From Halorussus halobius (GTDB lineage: Archaea; Halobacteriota; Halobacteria; Halobacteriales; Haladaptataceae): a DNA stretch of 64,000 nucleotides. The DNA lies in NCBI RefSeq assembly GCF_004765805.1, contig NZ_ML219773.1, forward strand, positions 620,001 to 684,000, in the 5' to 3' direction. The notes below the pieces were generated by a model. It was not told the DNA's origin. It saw only the letters and a program-made list of their open reading frames with translations, and did not search any database. A program made the position numbers and the translations under genes. Of this stretch, positions 43,871 through 51,460 are shown piece after piece. Within the stretch, counting starts at the first letter, position 1. Each line of letters starts with the position of its first letter.

Positions 43871-44401
43871 ATGAACCGGTTTTTAATCGTGCTGCTCGCG
43901 CTGGTAGCTATTGCTCTCGCGTCCGCCCCTGCTGGTGCGCAGGATGTGCCTATCGACGCTCCTGACGTTCCGAATGGTACGAACGGCTGCGGCGAACCGA
44001 TTCCGGTCGACAACCACACGGCTGTCTGCGATGCGTCGCTCGACGGCAACACGGCGGTGCTTGTCGTCTACAGCGACCGACCCCAGCGGTCGGTCGTGTT
44101 GACCAGTCCCTATCGAGAAGGTGTGATTCCTCAGTCGGAACACTATCTTCGAGAAGGGAGGAACCGAATTACAGTTCGGGTCCCTGAAACGTCTGGTGAC
44201 GTCGGCGTCACGATTGACACGGGCCGCCGGCTTGTCGGCGTTAGTGTTACTTCGAGTTCGTCCCTGATTGCTGGGCCGTTCGATGGTCGTGACGCGCAGA
44301 CGGCCGCCGTTGGTGGCGCTTCGTCAGTCGGTTTGGTGACGATCTATCTCACGTTCCGGGCCGTTCTCGGTAAACACGATGAACCGGAGCGGATAGCATG
44401 A
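43871..44401 (+). CDS. ORF6-like pleolipoviral membrane protein
   Basis: 176-aa protein with an N-terminal signal MNRFLIVLLALVAIALASAP, an extracellular domain with two cysteines and a C-terminal helix AVGGASSVGLVTIYLTFRAV. Position after the spike and overlap of its stop with the next ATG fit the conserved ORF6-like gene. Function in pleolipoviruses is unknown. Confidence 0.7.
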   Translation: MNRFLIVLLALVAIALASAPAGAQDVPIDAPDVPNGTNGCGEPIPVDNHTAVCDASLDGNTAVLVVYSDRPQRSVVLTSPYREGVIPQSEHYLREGRNRITVRVPETSGDVGVTIDTGRRLVGVSVTSSSSLIAGPFDGRDAQTAAVGGASSVGLVTIYLTFRAVLGKHDEPERIA

Positions 44402-45225
44402 CCGACCCGCACGCGCTCGACCGCCGGCCCGCGACCAAAACCGAACTCCTCATCGACTTCGTGAAGGTTCGGTTCTGGAGTATCATCATGGTCGCTTCTC
44501 TTCTCGGAGCGCTGGCGTTCTTCCTCGGTCTCGACCCGAGTGTTCCCCGATGGCTCAAACTCTACGTCGTCACGTTCGTCGTTCTGTCTCCCGCTGGCTG
44601 GCTCGTCGGCCAGAAAGTGATTTCTCTCCTCTGGTCGCTGAATTACATCTACCTGCTCGATTTAGACGCTCGCTACGTCGACGGTGCGCTTTACCGGTTC
44701 CCGTTCGAGCATTTCCACGAGATTGAGGTGACGAACGGTGCGCTCGACGAGCTCACGTCGAACCTCTACGTCGGGAAAAATGTCGACCTCGAAGAGATGA
44801 CCGTCGAAGGGACGTGGCGCGGGACGCTGTCCGACCGCGAACTCCTCACTGCGCTCAACAAAGTCGACCAGTGCTACGGTCAGCTTCGAGACGACGCGAA
44901 GGAAGGATTCGCGTGGAAGAATAGCGCCTTCACCATCGTCTATAACGCCGTGCGGTCTGGTGTCACGCACGTCGTCAGCACGTTCGAGGAAGGAAGCCTT
45001 CCCGACGAAGGCGACGGTCTGGGCGAAGCCGTAGACGACGCGCTCGACCGCTACGACCTCGAACAGGAACTCGAAGAGCTGACCGAACAGGTCGACCCCG
45101 ACCCGGCCGAAGCCGAACGAGATCCGGCCGACGACCTCGGCGACGATCTCGACGGCGACCCGCTCGACTCGACCGACCCGGTCGAACAGGTCCGCGATAA
45201 CGCGAAGGTGACTACCGATGACTGA
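44398..45225 (+). CDS. ORF7-like pleolipoviral membrane protein
   Basis: 275-aa protein. Two N-terminal helices (WSIIMVASLLGALAFFLGL, LYVVTFVVLSPAGWLVG) precede a soluble domain with ARYVDGALYRFPFEHFHEIEV and a very acidic C-terminal tail (about 210-275). It overlaps ORF6-like (ATGA) and the next gene by eight bases. Conserved position in pleolipoviruses; function unknown. Confidence 0.72.
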   Translation: MTDPHALDRRPATKTELLIDFVKVRFWSIIMVASLLGALAFFLGLDPSVPRWLKLYVVTFVVLSPAGWLVGQKVISLLWSLNYIYLLDLDARYVDGALYRFPFEHFHEIEVTNGALDELTSNLYVGKNVDLEEMTVEGTWRGTLSDRELLTALNKVDQCYGQLRDDAKEGFAWKNSAFTIVYNAVRSGVTHVVSTFEEGSLPDEGDGLGEAVDDALDRYDLEQELEELTEQVDPDPAEAERDPADDLGDDLDGDPLDSTDPVEQVRDNAKVTTDD

Positions 45226-45370
45226 CTCACGATACCCCGATTGGTGCAACGTACCTGATTGCTGTGACGAATGTGGAGATGAGTGTGACCCTGATGAGTT
45301 GGTCCGTCGTGTGAACGCGATAGAGGGTCCAACGTACCGTTGTGCTTCTTGCATGGTGAAATTCTCATGA
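45218..45370 (+). CDS. 50-aa cysteine-rich (zinc-ribbon-like) protein
   Basis: Seven cysteines: WCNVPDCCDECGDEC and CASC, suggesting one or two zinc sites. It is squeezed between ORF7-like and the ATPase with overlaps at both ends. An extra gene at this place in the virion block is not something I recall from the reference viruses. Confidence 0.65.
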   Translation: MTDSRYPDWCNVPDCCDECGDECDPDELVRRVNAIEGPTYRCASCMVKFS

Positions 45371-46347
45371 CCGAATCGGACGAACTCTTCCTGACCGCGG
45401 CGAAGCTCCGCGAACAGGTGCGCGGCGAGATGGACGGCGATGACCGGCTCCATCCGCACGCCGGACTCGTCCCGGACGCGAACGACCGCGCAGTGCTTTC
45501 GTTCGTCGAACACTCGCTGGCGACCAGCGATGTGGACGCTGGTCAGTTCGAGGACACTGCTCTCGGACAACTGGTCACGTCCAAGCTTCGCACTGACGAA
45601 GCGACGGAAGCGGTCTACTCCGGCGATGGGACGGCGCTCTCGCATCTCGTCGGAGTGACGGAACAGGACCTCGACGGGTCGGCGCTCCGGCTCCCGATGA
45701 AGCTGCTCGCCCAGTTGGACAACAACGACGCGCCGGCATTCGTCGTTGGCGCTGGAAATCCGAACACAGGGAAGACGAACACGATGGCGCTACTCGCCGA
45801 ACTCCGTGCTGCCGACCGCGACGATCTCCTCGTGGTCTCGAACGTTCGGTCGTGGGACCTGACCGACGTGGCGGTGACCTCGGCGCACGACTTGCTGGTG
45901 ACGCTGCTCGAACACCGCGACCGTCCGAAGTTCGTGGTGATCGACGAGGCCTCGACGCACTTCGACGCGCGGACCTATAGCCACGAGGTCGCCACGCAGT
46001 GGACGCCACTGGCGAAACGGTTCGCCAAAATCGGCGTCGATGCGTGCGGACTGATCTGCCACTCCGGGAAGGACCTCCACCCCGAAGCGAAGCGACTGGC
46101 GACGCTGCCGTACTTCAAGCGGGAGAAGAAGGTCGTGGACTTTTTCGAGCGGTGGCCTGCTGACGCTGATATGCCTACTGACCAGTTGTTCGGTGGCTCT
46201 GTAGAAGAGTTAGAGCCGACTGGGAGTGAGTACGACCCCGACGACGCTGCGCCGTGGTCGTGGGATTTGGAGTCTGAGTTGTTCACGCTCGACCTTGGTT
46301 GGCAGGAACTTCTCTCTGAATTGCAAGAACGCGGAGCGGCTAAGTAG
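45367..46347 (+). CDS. VP8-like putative virion ATPase
   Basis: 326-aa P-loop NTPase. Walker A GAGNPNTGKT (128-137) and Walker B KFVVIDEAS (188-196) are clear, with HSGKD downstream. The N-terminal 120 residues are helical. VP8-like is the conserved putative NTPase at the end of the pleolipoviral block; whether it packages DNA or has another role is unknown. It is transcribed with the virion genes through a four-base overlap. Confidence 0.8.
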   Translation: MTESDELFLTAAKLREQVRGEMDGDDRLHPHAGLVPDANDRAVLSFVEHSLATSDVDAGQFEDTALGQLVTSKLRTDEATEAVYSGDGTALSHLVGVTEQDLDGSALRLPMKLLAQLDNNDAPAFVVGAGNPNTGKTNTMALLAELRAADRDDLLVVSNVRSWDLTDVAVTSAHDLLVTLLEHRDRPKFVVIDEASTHFDARTYSHEVATQWTPLAKRFAKIGVDACGLICHSGKDLHPEAKRLATLPYFKREKKVVDFFERWPADADMPTDQLFGGSVEELEPTGSEYDPDDAAPWSWDLESELFTLDLGWQELLSELQERGAAK

Positions 46348-46470
46348 TATTGACAATTCCAACCCACCCACACGCCCACCCGTTTGGGTGTCTGTCGCGT
46401 TATTGTGACTGATAATAGTTTCTAGATACTGAGAATTGTTTCGCTGGAATAGACTGAATGGTCGCCGAAT

Positions 46471-46578
46471 GAGTCCCCGATATGCTGGCGGCGACCGAGT
46501 CCCCGATGGGAGAATTCAGTTTGAGAATGCGTCCGTCGAACGAGTCCTCGATGTGCTGACGGCGACCGAGTCCCCGAT
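46471..46578. repeat. Four iteron-like GAGTCCCCGAT sites in two pairs
   Basis: GAGTCC(C/T)CGAT occurs at 46471, 46497, 46542 and 46568, so each pair is 26 bp apart and the pairs lie inside a 71-bp duplication. The stretch lies between the end of the ATPase gene and the end of the lipoprotein gene, where the two transcripts converge. It could be an origin (iterons), a regulator site or part of a terminator. Confidence 0.6.
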
Positions 46579-46587
46579 GAGAGAGCA

Positions 46588-46914
46588 TTACGGGCTTTCT
46601 GCGCGAGTGTGTATAATGATATTTTCTTGCATTTCCGTTTCGATTTCGATTCTTCGGCGTTCCCCTTGGCTCATGCGTACGACCTTGCTGTCTTTCTTGA
46701 GAACTGTGCCGTCCCCCGTTTCCTGTTCGACAATGATTCGTGTTTTCCCACCTAACCCGTTGTTCTTTGCTATTACCTGACAAACGTCGTTTTGTAGTGT
46801 TCTTCTTTGACATTCTACCTCTTTGATTTCAACTAATGTTGCTCCTCCCGTGCATCCCGCCAATCCGACTAGTGACGTTCCGATAGCACCCCGTAAGAAA
46901 CTCCGCCTATCCAT
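46588..46914 (-). CDS. Small Tat lipoprotein of the provirus
   Basis: 108-aa protein. MDRRSFLRGAIGTSLVGLAGC is a Tat signal with lipobox. The rest is beta-rich with two further cysteines (VECQRRTLQNDVCQ). Lower GC than host genes. It may modify the cell surface of the lysogen, for example superinfection exclusion, which is speculation. Confidence 0.65.
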   Translation of the reverse strand: MDRRSFLRGAIGTSLVGLAGCTGGATLVEIKEVECQRRTLQNDVCQVIAKNNGLGGKTRIIVEQETGDGTVLKKDSKVVRMSQGERRRIEIETEMQENIIIHTRAESP

Positions 46915-46952
46915 AATTCGAGACGTGGATAGGAGATATTTAGAGTTATTGG

Positions 46953-47255
46953 TTAGCTTTGGAGTTTGACTGGTGATGGCCGTGGTTGATGAGCCGCGTC
47001 GAGTTCACCTTCCAGATAGAGCTGTCCCCAGGTGGTAATCTCATACATTCTCTTGTGAACTGGAGCAAGAAACCCGGCGTAGGTAAGCATCCTACATCGG
47101 TCTGAGATGATACCTTTTGTCGCGTCGAACTCTGGTAGTGACGCCATCACCGAAGGAGTAGACCAGCCTTCTTCTTCGATGTGTTCGAGGATTCGGTCAT
47201 CAAGCTGCTGCATCCAACGTGCTGACCGGCGGAAGGCGACCGGCATCTTAGTCAC
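46953..47255 (-). CDS. Winged-helix regulator, PhiH1-repressor-like
   Basis: 100-aa protein. SARWMQQLDDRILEHIEEEG, STPSVMASLPEF, KGIISDRCRMLTYAGFL and MYEITTWGQLYLEGELD have the helix and wing order of phage PhiH repressor-like proteins. The GTG overlaps the stop of the upstream regulator gene (GTGA), so the two are made together. A paralogue of its neighbour. Confidence 0.75.
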   Translation of the reverse strand: MTKMPVAFRRSARWMQQLDDRILEHIEEEGWSTPSVMASLPEFDATKGIISDRCRMLTYAGFLAPVHKRMYEITTWGQLYLEGELDAAHQPRPSPVKLQS

Positions 47256-47566
47256 CCGTTGCTTTTCTCAGAATTCTCATTATTAGCTTCTTCAGTTTCG
47301 ATAGGTTCCTCCGGTGCGTCTTCGTGAGTGTCGAGTTCTCCCTGAAGATACGCTTCCCCTCGGTCCGTGATCACGTAGACACCGTTTCCGACTGCCTTTA
47401 GTAGCCCATGTTCTGCGAGCTTCTTGCATCGACGGGCAATATATTGCCGAGAATAGCGGATAGGTCCGTCCTCCTTCATCTCGGTAGGTGACCCGTGTTC
47501 GTTCTCCTTGATGTATTCAAGGACCCGGTCATCTACAATCGACATCCACCGGCCAGACTTTCTCAT
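47252..47566 (-). CDS. Winged-helix regulator, PhiH1-repressor-like
   Basis: 104-aa protein. MRKSGRWMSIVDDRVLEYIK, SPTEMKEDG, YSRQYIARRCKKLAEHGLL and VYVITDRGEAYLQGELD match the neighbouring gene in layout. An acidic tail follows. The ATG at 47566 is preferred to an upstream ATG that would add 13 residues. Divergent from the integrase, so it is well placed to control lysogeny. Confidence 0.75.
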   Translation of the reverse strand: MRKSGRWMSIVDDRVLEYIKENEHGSPTEMKEDGPIRYSRQYIARRCKKLAEHGLLKAVGNGVYVITDRGEAYLQGELDTHEDAPEEPIETEEANNENSEKSNG

Positions 47567-47692
47567 ATATTTCTCATTCCCATTTGTGAACCAAGGGTGA
47601 TACAAACTGCCCTACTGCCTTTTAGGATAAACATACTCGAATAAGTTCCTCCGTAACCTATAATAGACGAGAGCTAAAATGCGAGACCAGAA

Positions 47693-48733
47693 ATGACTGA
47701 GCTTGAACCTCTCGCTCCGTCGGAAGCTCTCGATCTCTACATGGAATCGAGAGACGACGCGTCGGAAAACACAATGGAAGGCCAGTTTTACCGGCTGAAA
47801 GCGTTCGTTGCGTGGTGCGACGAGCAGGGTATCGCCAACCTCAACGAGTTGTCTGGTCGAGACCTCTACCAATACCGTATCTGGCGACGCGACGGTGGCT
47901 ACTCCGGAGAGGAACTCAAGACGGTCACGCTGCGAGGTGACCTCGCTACGCTTCGAGCCTTTCTCCGGTTCTGCGCCGAAATCGACGGCGTCCGGGAAGA
48001 CCTCTACGACCAAGTTCCGTTGCCGAAGGTTAGCGGCTCGAACGACGTGAGCGAAAGCACCCTCGAACCTGACCGCGCTGTCGAGATCGTCGATTATCTC
48101 GACCAGTACGAGTACGCGAGTCGTCGGCACGTTATCTTTCAGCTGCTCTGGCACACCGGTTGTCGGATGGGCGAGCTGCGCGCGCTCGACCTCGGCGATC
48201 TCGACCTCGACGGTGACCGGCCCCGCGCTGATGGCCCGGCGATTCACTTCGTTCATCGACCAGAATCGGACACGCCGCTCAAGAACAAGGAGAACAGCGA
48301 ACGTTGGAATGCCATCAGCGGCCACGTCGCCCAGACGCTCCAGGACTACATCGACGGTCCCCGAGACGATGTTGTCGACGAACATGGACGGGAGCCTCTG
48401 ATAACTACATCGAACGGTCGAGTCGCGTTGTCGACGATTCGGGATAACGTTTACCGGGTGACCCGTCCCTGTTGGCGCGGCGAAGCCTGTCCGCACGACC
48501 GCGATCCGGAGGACTGCGACGCGACCGAGTACGCCCACATGAGTACCTGCCCGTCGGCTCGGTCTCCCCACGACGTCCGGAGTGGCCGGGTGACGGCGTT
48601 CCGGCTCCAGGACTCTGACCGGAGCCTCGTGAGTGACCGGATGAATGCCAGCGAGGAGATTCTGGACAAGCACTACGACCGGCGCAGTGAGCGCCACAAG
48701 GCCGAGCAGCGACGGAGGTTCTTCGACCTATGA
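47693..48733 (+). CDS. int: Tyrosine integrase of the provirus
   Basis: 346-aa site-specific recombinase. The N-terminal SAM-like core-binding part (about 10-105) precedes the catalytic domain with Arg158 (TGCRMGELR), Lys197/199, His293-x2-Arg296 and the nucleophile Tyr328 in KHYDRRSE. Four cysteines (260, 266, 275, 286) form an insert between the strands, a zinc-binding pattern seen in haloarchaeal integrases. It lies next to attR and is divergent from the two repressor-like genes. It should join the viral circle to the tRNA-Tyr 3' end. Confidence 0.9.
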   Translation: MTELEPLAPSEALDLYMESRDDASENTMEGQFYRLKAFVAWCDEQGIANLNELSGRDLYQYRIWRRDGGYSGEELKTVTLRGDLATLRAFLRFCAEIDGVREDLYDQVPLPKVSGSNDVSESTLEPDRAVEIVDYLDQYEYASRRHVIFQLLWHTGCRMGELRALDLGDLDLDGDRPRADGPAIHFVHRPESDTPLKNKENSERWNAISGHVAQTLQDYIDGPRDDVVDEHGREPLITTSNGRVALSTIRDNVYRVTRPCWRGEACPHDRDPEDCDATEYAHMSTCPSARSPHDVRSGRVTAFRLQDSDRSLVSDRMNASEEILDKHYDRRSERHKAEQRRRFFDL

Positions 48734-48757
48734 ATCAGTTGCTCGAACGAGGTCACG

Positions 48758-48830
48758 AACGGCTTTGTAGCGCCGTTCGGGGAGGGCGGATTTAGGCAGT
48801 AAATCCGACCGAGCCGATTTGGGCTCGGAA
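48758..48830. repeat. Three hairpins downstream of the integrase
   Basis: CGAACGGC/GCCGTTCG (48758-48781), CGGATTT/AAATCCG (48789-48809) and CCGAGCC/GGCTCGG (48811-48830). A row of three stems just before attR may serve as terminator or as recombinase accessory sites. Within it, 48779-48792 repeats 14 bases of the att core. Confidence 0.55.
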
Positions 48831-48871
48831 GTCACAGCCCGCGCAGCGAAGCGAGCAGGACTGTCTTCCGG

Positions 48872-48897
48872 CGTTCAAATCGGGGAGGGCGGACTTC
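48872..48897. repeat. attR: 26-bp copy of the tRNA-Tyr 3' end
   Basis: Identical to 37826-37851, in the same orientation. Sequence diverges at once on both sides, which fixes the provirus boundary. Confidence 0.92.
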
Positions 48898-49144
48898 CTT
48901 ACCAAACGATTCGCAACTGATGGTTCTGTGGCTCGCTGAAACAGGGGTCACCTCTGCCGAAGACGGAGCGTCCCCTGACGAAGGGAAGTAAACGCTCGCC
49001 GACGCAGACTTCGGACCCGTGGGCCGTTGCACTACAGCTACGACGACGTATCAAGGAAGTGTAACGGTAGCTACGTGGTGCGGATTGAGCAGGTAGAGAA
49101 AGAAGACTCAAATACGCCGAATTGCTGAGTCGGGACGAACGACA
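48898..49144. other. Host DNA after attR, no supported gene
   Basis: About 250 bp of host flank after the provirus. Short frames only; nothing recognisable. Confidence 0.4.
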
Positions 49145-49348
49145 ATGCCATCTGGATACATCATTCCCTTCATTCTGGGTGTCGTCATCTATTACTTTGC
49201 GGAAGACGTCGTTCACGTTCGTCGCTTCGGCCCGATAACGGACAGCACACGGTCAAGTGAAACCGGTGGACTTGCATTTCGTGTGATGGGACTCGTGCTG
49301 GTCGGTGTTGGAACAGTCAAATTCCTCCACGCATACATCTCGTGGTAG
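49145..49348 (+). CDS. Small two-helix membrane protein
   Basis: 67-aa protein: MPSGYIIPFILGVVIYYFAE and FRVMGLVLVGVGTVKFLHAY are the two helices, with a polar loop (RRFGPITDSTRSSETGG). First gene outside the provirus on the right. Unknown function. Confidence 0.55.
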   Translation: MPSGYIIPFILGVVIYYFAEDVVHVRRFGPITDSTRSSETGGLAFRVMGLVLVGVGTVKFLHAYISW

Positions 49349-49513
49349 GCACGATAGATACGCGCCCTGTATCTATCACCCCGATAGAGGACCTCGGCCG
49401 TGGTATCCTATCTGGCGACGAAGACCGGGCCTGACCATCGCCGTGTCGGTCCTGACGTGGGATGGGATAGTTCGCCGTCCGTGTCCGGGCGTTGCGTCCG
49501 TCCTGCTTGAACC

Positions 49514-50908
49514 TCACTCGGTCCGCCTGCGAGCCCGCACGTACGTCCCGGCTGCCGCCGCCGCCGTCCCGGCGCCCAGCCCGACCGCGCCAACGGTCAA
49601 GGGCCACGAGGAACCTCGGTCGAGCCGCTCGAGCGACCCGGCCCCCGAGGCGGGTACCTCGGCCGCGTACCGGTGGACCTCACCCGCTCGAATCCCGCTG
49701 GTCCGTCGGGCGTCGAGCCGTTCGCCGTCGGCGTCCGCGACGACCGCCGTGAGCTCGTACTCGGCGTCGGACTCGCCGACGATGCTGACGTCGTAGCGCC
49801 CGGGCGAGAACCCGTACCGGTAGCGCATCCGGCTGTACTCGCTTCTCGTCGGGTCGGCGTACGCCCCGTCGTCCCGTCCGAGTGGTCGGTCGTCGGGGCC
49901 TACGACGGTCAGCGAGACCTCGTCCGAGTCGACCAGAAACAGCGCGAGGTCGAAGAGTTCCTCGCGAGCGTCCTCGCCGGTCGGCGGGTCGAGCGAGGCG
50001 GCGTCGCGGTGGCCGGCGGCGATGGCGCGGTCGCGGCGGTTGAACACGAACTCGTCGTACGCGTCGCCGTACTGGCGGACGGTCGGCCGGGACCCTCCGG
50101 TGTCGACCGTGATCGTCGGCGGTGCGTCGACCGACTCGTACCATCGGGCCGGGTAGTTCGGGTCGTAGACGAGCAGTCGGGTCGCGTCCGGCTCCCGCCG
50201 GTAGTCGTACACCAGCACCTGGTGGGACGCGCGGGTCCCGCCGTCGAACACCGTGAGTCCCGCGGTGCCGAACTCGTCGACGACCGACGTGACTCGGTCG
50301 AGCTGGCGCTCGTAGTCTATCCATTCCGGGGTGAGCATCGCCCGGCGGCCCAGCCACGCCCGCAGGTCGAGGAACTGGGTGAGGTGGTACTGGTCGACCT
50401 CGCGGGCCACCGGCGCGACGTCGGCGTCCTCGACGGGCGCGTCCGGATGACCGAACTCGCTGGCCGACTCGCGGTCGAGCGGCATCGAGTCGGGGTTCTC
50501 GTAGAACTGCTGGGCCGCGAACACCATGCCGTAGCAGTGGCCGTTGGTCGCCGACTGCTGGTTGACCGAGACGTAGACCTGGGTGGCGATGGCGTCGAGC
50601 ACGCTCCCGGCGAGGCTCGTCACGTCCACGCCGAGGCTCCGCTTCGCTGGAGTCCTCCAGCGTCGGCCCAGTACCCGACGAACCCGTTCCTCGCCGACGG
50701 CCGCGTGGTCGTGGTCGGCGTACGTCTCCCCGCGAGTCGACCAGTTTCGGAACCCGAAGCCGTGTCTGGCGGGCTCGAACGCCGCCGCCGACTGCGTCCG
50801 CGTCGCGGCCGTCCGGCCGCCGTCGACGGCGGCACCGAGCGCGCGACCGGTCAGCGAGAGACCGGCGAGGCTCGCGAGCAGGCCTCGCCGGGTCGTGGCG
50901 GGTCGCAT
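49514..50908 (-). CDS. Tat-exported protein with papain-like cysteine motif and C-terminal anchor
   Basis: 464-aa surface protein. The Tat signal is TTRRGLLASLAGLSLTGRAL. The core has NQQSATNGHCYGMVFAAQQF, with a Cys after Gly-His, then RASHQVLVYDY and LLVYDPNYP: a Cys, a His before a beta-strand and an Asp/Asn, as in papain-like proteases of the C39/NlpC type. The C-terminal half is beta-rich (YGFSPGRYDVSIVGESDAEY), and a helix (VGAVGLGAGTAAAAAGTYV) before RARRR anchors it. A peptidase role is inferred, not shown. Lies next to the ribosomal stalk operon but is separate from it. Confidence 0.7.
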   Translation of the reverse strand: MRPATTRRGLLASLAGLSLTGRALGAAVDGGRTAATRTQSAAAFEPARHGFGFRNWSTRGETYADHDHAAVGEERVRRVLGRRWRTPAKRSLGVDVTSLAGSVLDAIATQVYVSVNQQSATNGHCYGMVFAAQQFYENPDSMPLDRESASEFGHPDAPVEDADVAPVAREVDQYHLTQFLDLRAWLGRRAMLTPEWIDYERQLDRVTSVVDEFGTAGLTVFDGGTRASHQVLVYDYRREPDATRLLVYDPNYPARWYESVDAPPTITVDTGGSRPTVRQYGDAYDEFVFNRRDRAIAAGHRDAASLDPPTGEDAREELFDLALFLVDSDEVSLTVVGPDDRPLGRDDGAYADPTRSEYSRMRYRYGFSPGRYDVSIVGESDAEYELTAVVADADGERLDARRTSGIRAGEVHRYAAEVPASGAGSLERLDRGSSWPLTVGAVGLGAGTAAAAAGTYVRARRRTE

Positions 50909-51088
50909 GTCGTGCCAGAGCGACTACGACCACTTATTTCTATGCCGCTTAACGCGCGTTTCGGGTCACTACGCGGTTCGTTCCGGGTCCGAGCTCCAGC
51001 GACGGCTGCTGGCGGCACTCCAGCGCGACGCCAGCGGCTCCCCGGTGGCGCTCGAAAGAAAGTCGAACTGCGCTCGGTCGTGGCCGAT

Positions 51089-51439
51089 TCAGCCGAAAAG
51101 TTCGCCGAGGCCCTCGCCGCTGGCCTCGTCGTCCTCGTCGTCCTCGTCGTCGCCGGCGGCTTCCTCCTCGTCGCCACCGTCGTCGGCTTCCTCCTCGTCG
51201 GCACTCTCGTCGGCTCCGCCGTCGTCGGCAGCGCCGCCAGCGGCGGCACCGCCCGCGGGGACGGCCGCAGCCTGCTCGACGGCCTCGTCGATGTCGACGT
51301 CCTCCAGCGCGGCGACGAGCGCCTTGACGCGGGACTCTTCGACGTCGACGCCGGCGGCGTCGAGCACGCCGGTCAGGTTGTCCTCGTTGATCTCTTCGCC
51401 CGATTCGTTCAGGATGAGTGCAGCGTAAACGTATTCCAT
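51089..51439 (-). CDS. rpl12: 50S ribosomal protein P1/L12
   Basis: 116-aa stalk protein. [40 protein letters not shown] form the dimerisation domain; an Ala/Gly hinge and a very acidic tail lead to the end [11 protein letters not shown] that binds elongation factors. Last gene of the L1-L10-L12 operon, 21 bp after rpl10. Confidence 0.95.
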   Translation of the reverse strand: MEYVYAALILNESGEEINEDNLTGVLDAAGVDVEESRVKALVAALEDVDIDEAVEQAAAVPAGGAAAGGAADDGGADESADEEEADDGGDEEEAAGDDEDDEDDEASGEGLGELFG

Positions 51440-51460
51440 TGTTGGTAGTGTAGGGGTTGG

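Larger units (their letters stand above)
37826..48897. mobile_element. Pleolipovirus-type provirus integrated in tRNA-Tyr
   Basis: About 11.07 kb bounded by a perfect 26-bp direct repeat of the tRNA 3' end. It contains, in order, a cytosine-methylase-like gene, small ORFs, an HUH replication protein, the conserved pleolipoviral block (VP3-like, VP4-like spike, ORF6-like, ORF7-like, VP8-like ATPase), a lipoprotein and two repressor-like genes on the other strand, and a tyrosine integrase. Every part expected for a temperate pleolipovirus is open and intact, so it may be active. The gene order of the virion block equals that of Halorubrum pleomorphic virus 1 as I recall it. The integrase and HUH Rep point to the betapleolipovirus side. 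Confidence 0.88.

Noticed and set aside
48779-48792. Second tRNA gene near the right end of the provirus
   Set aside because: Only 14 bases of the tRNA 3' end are present; no cloverleaf can be formed.
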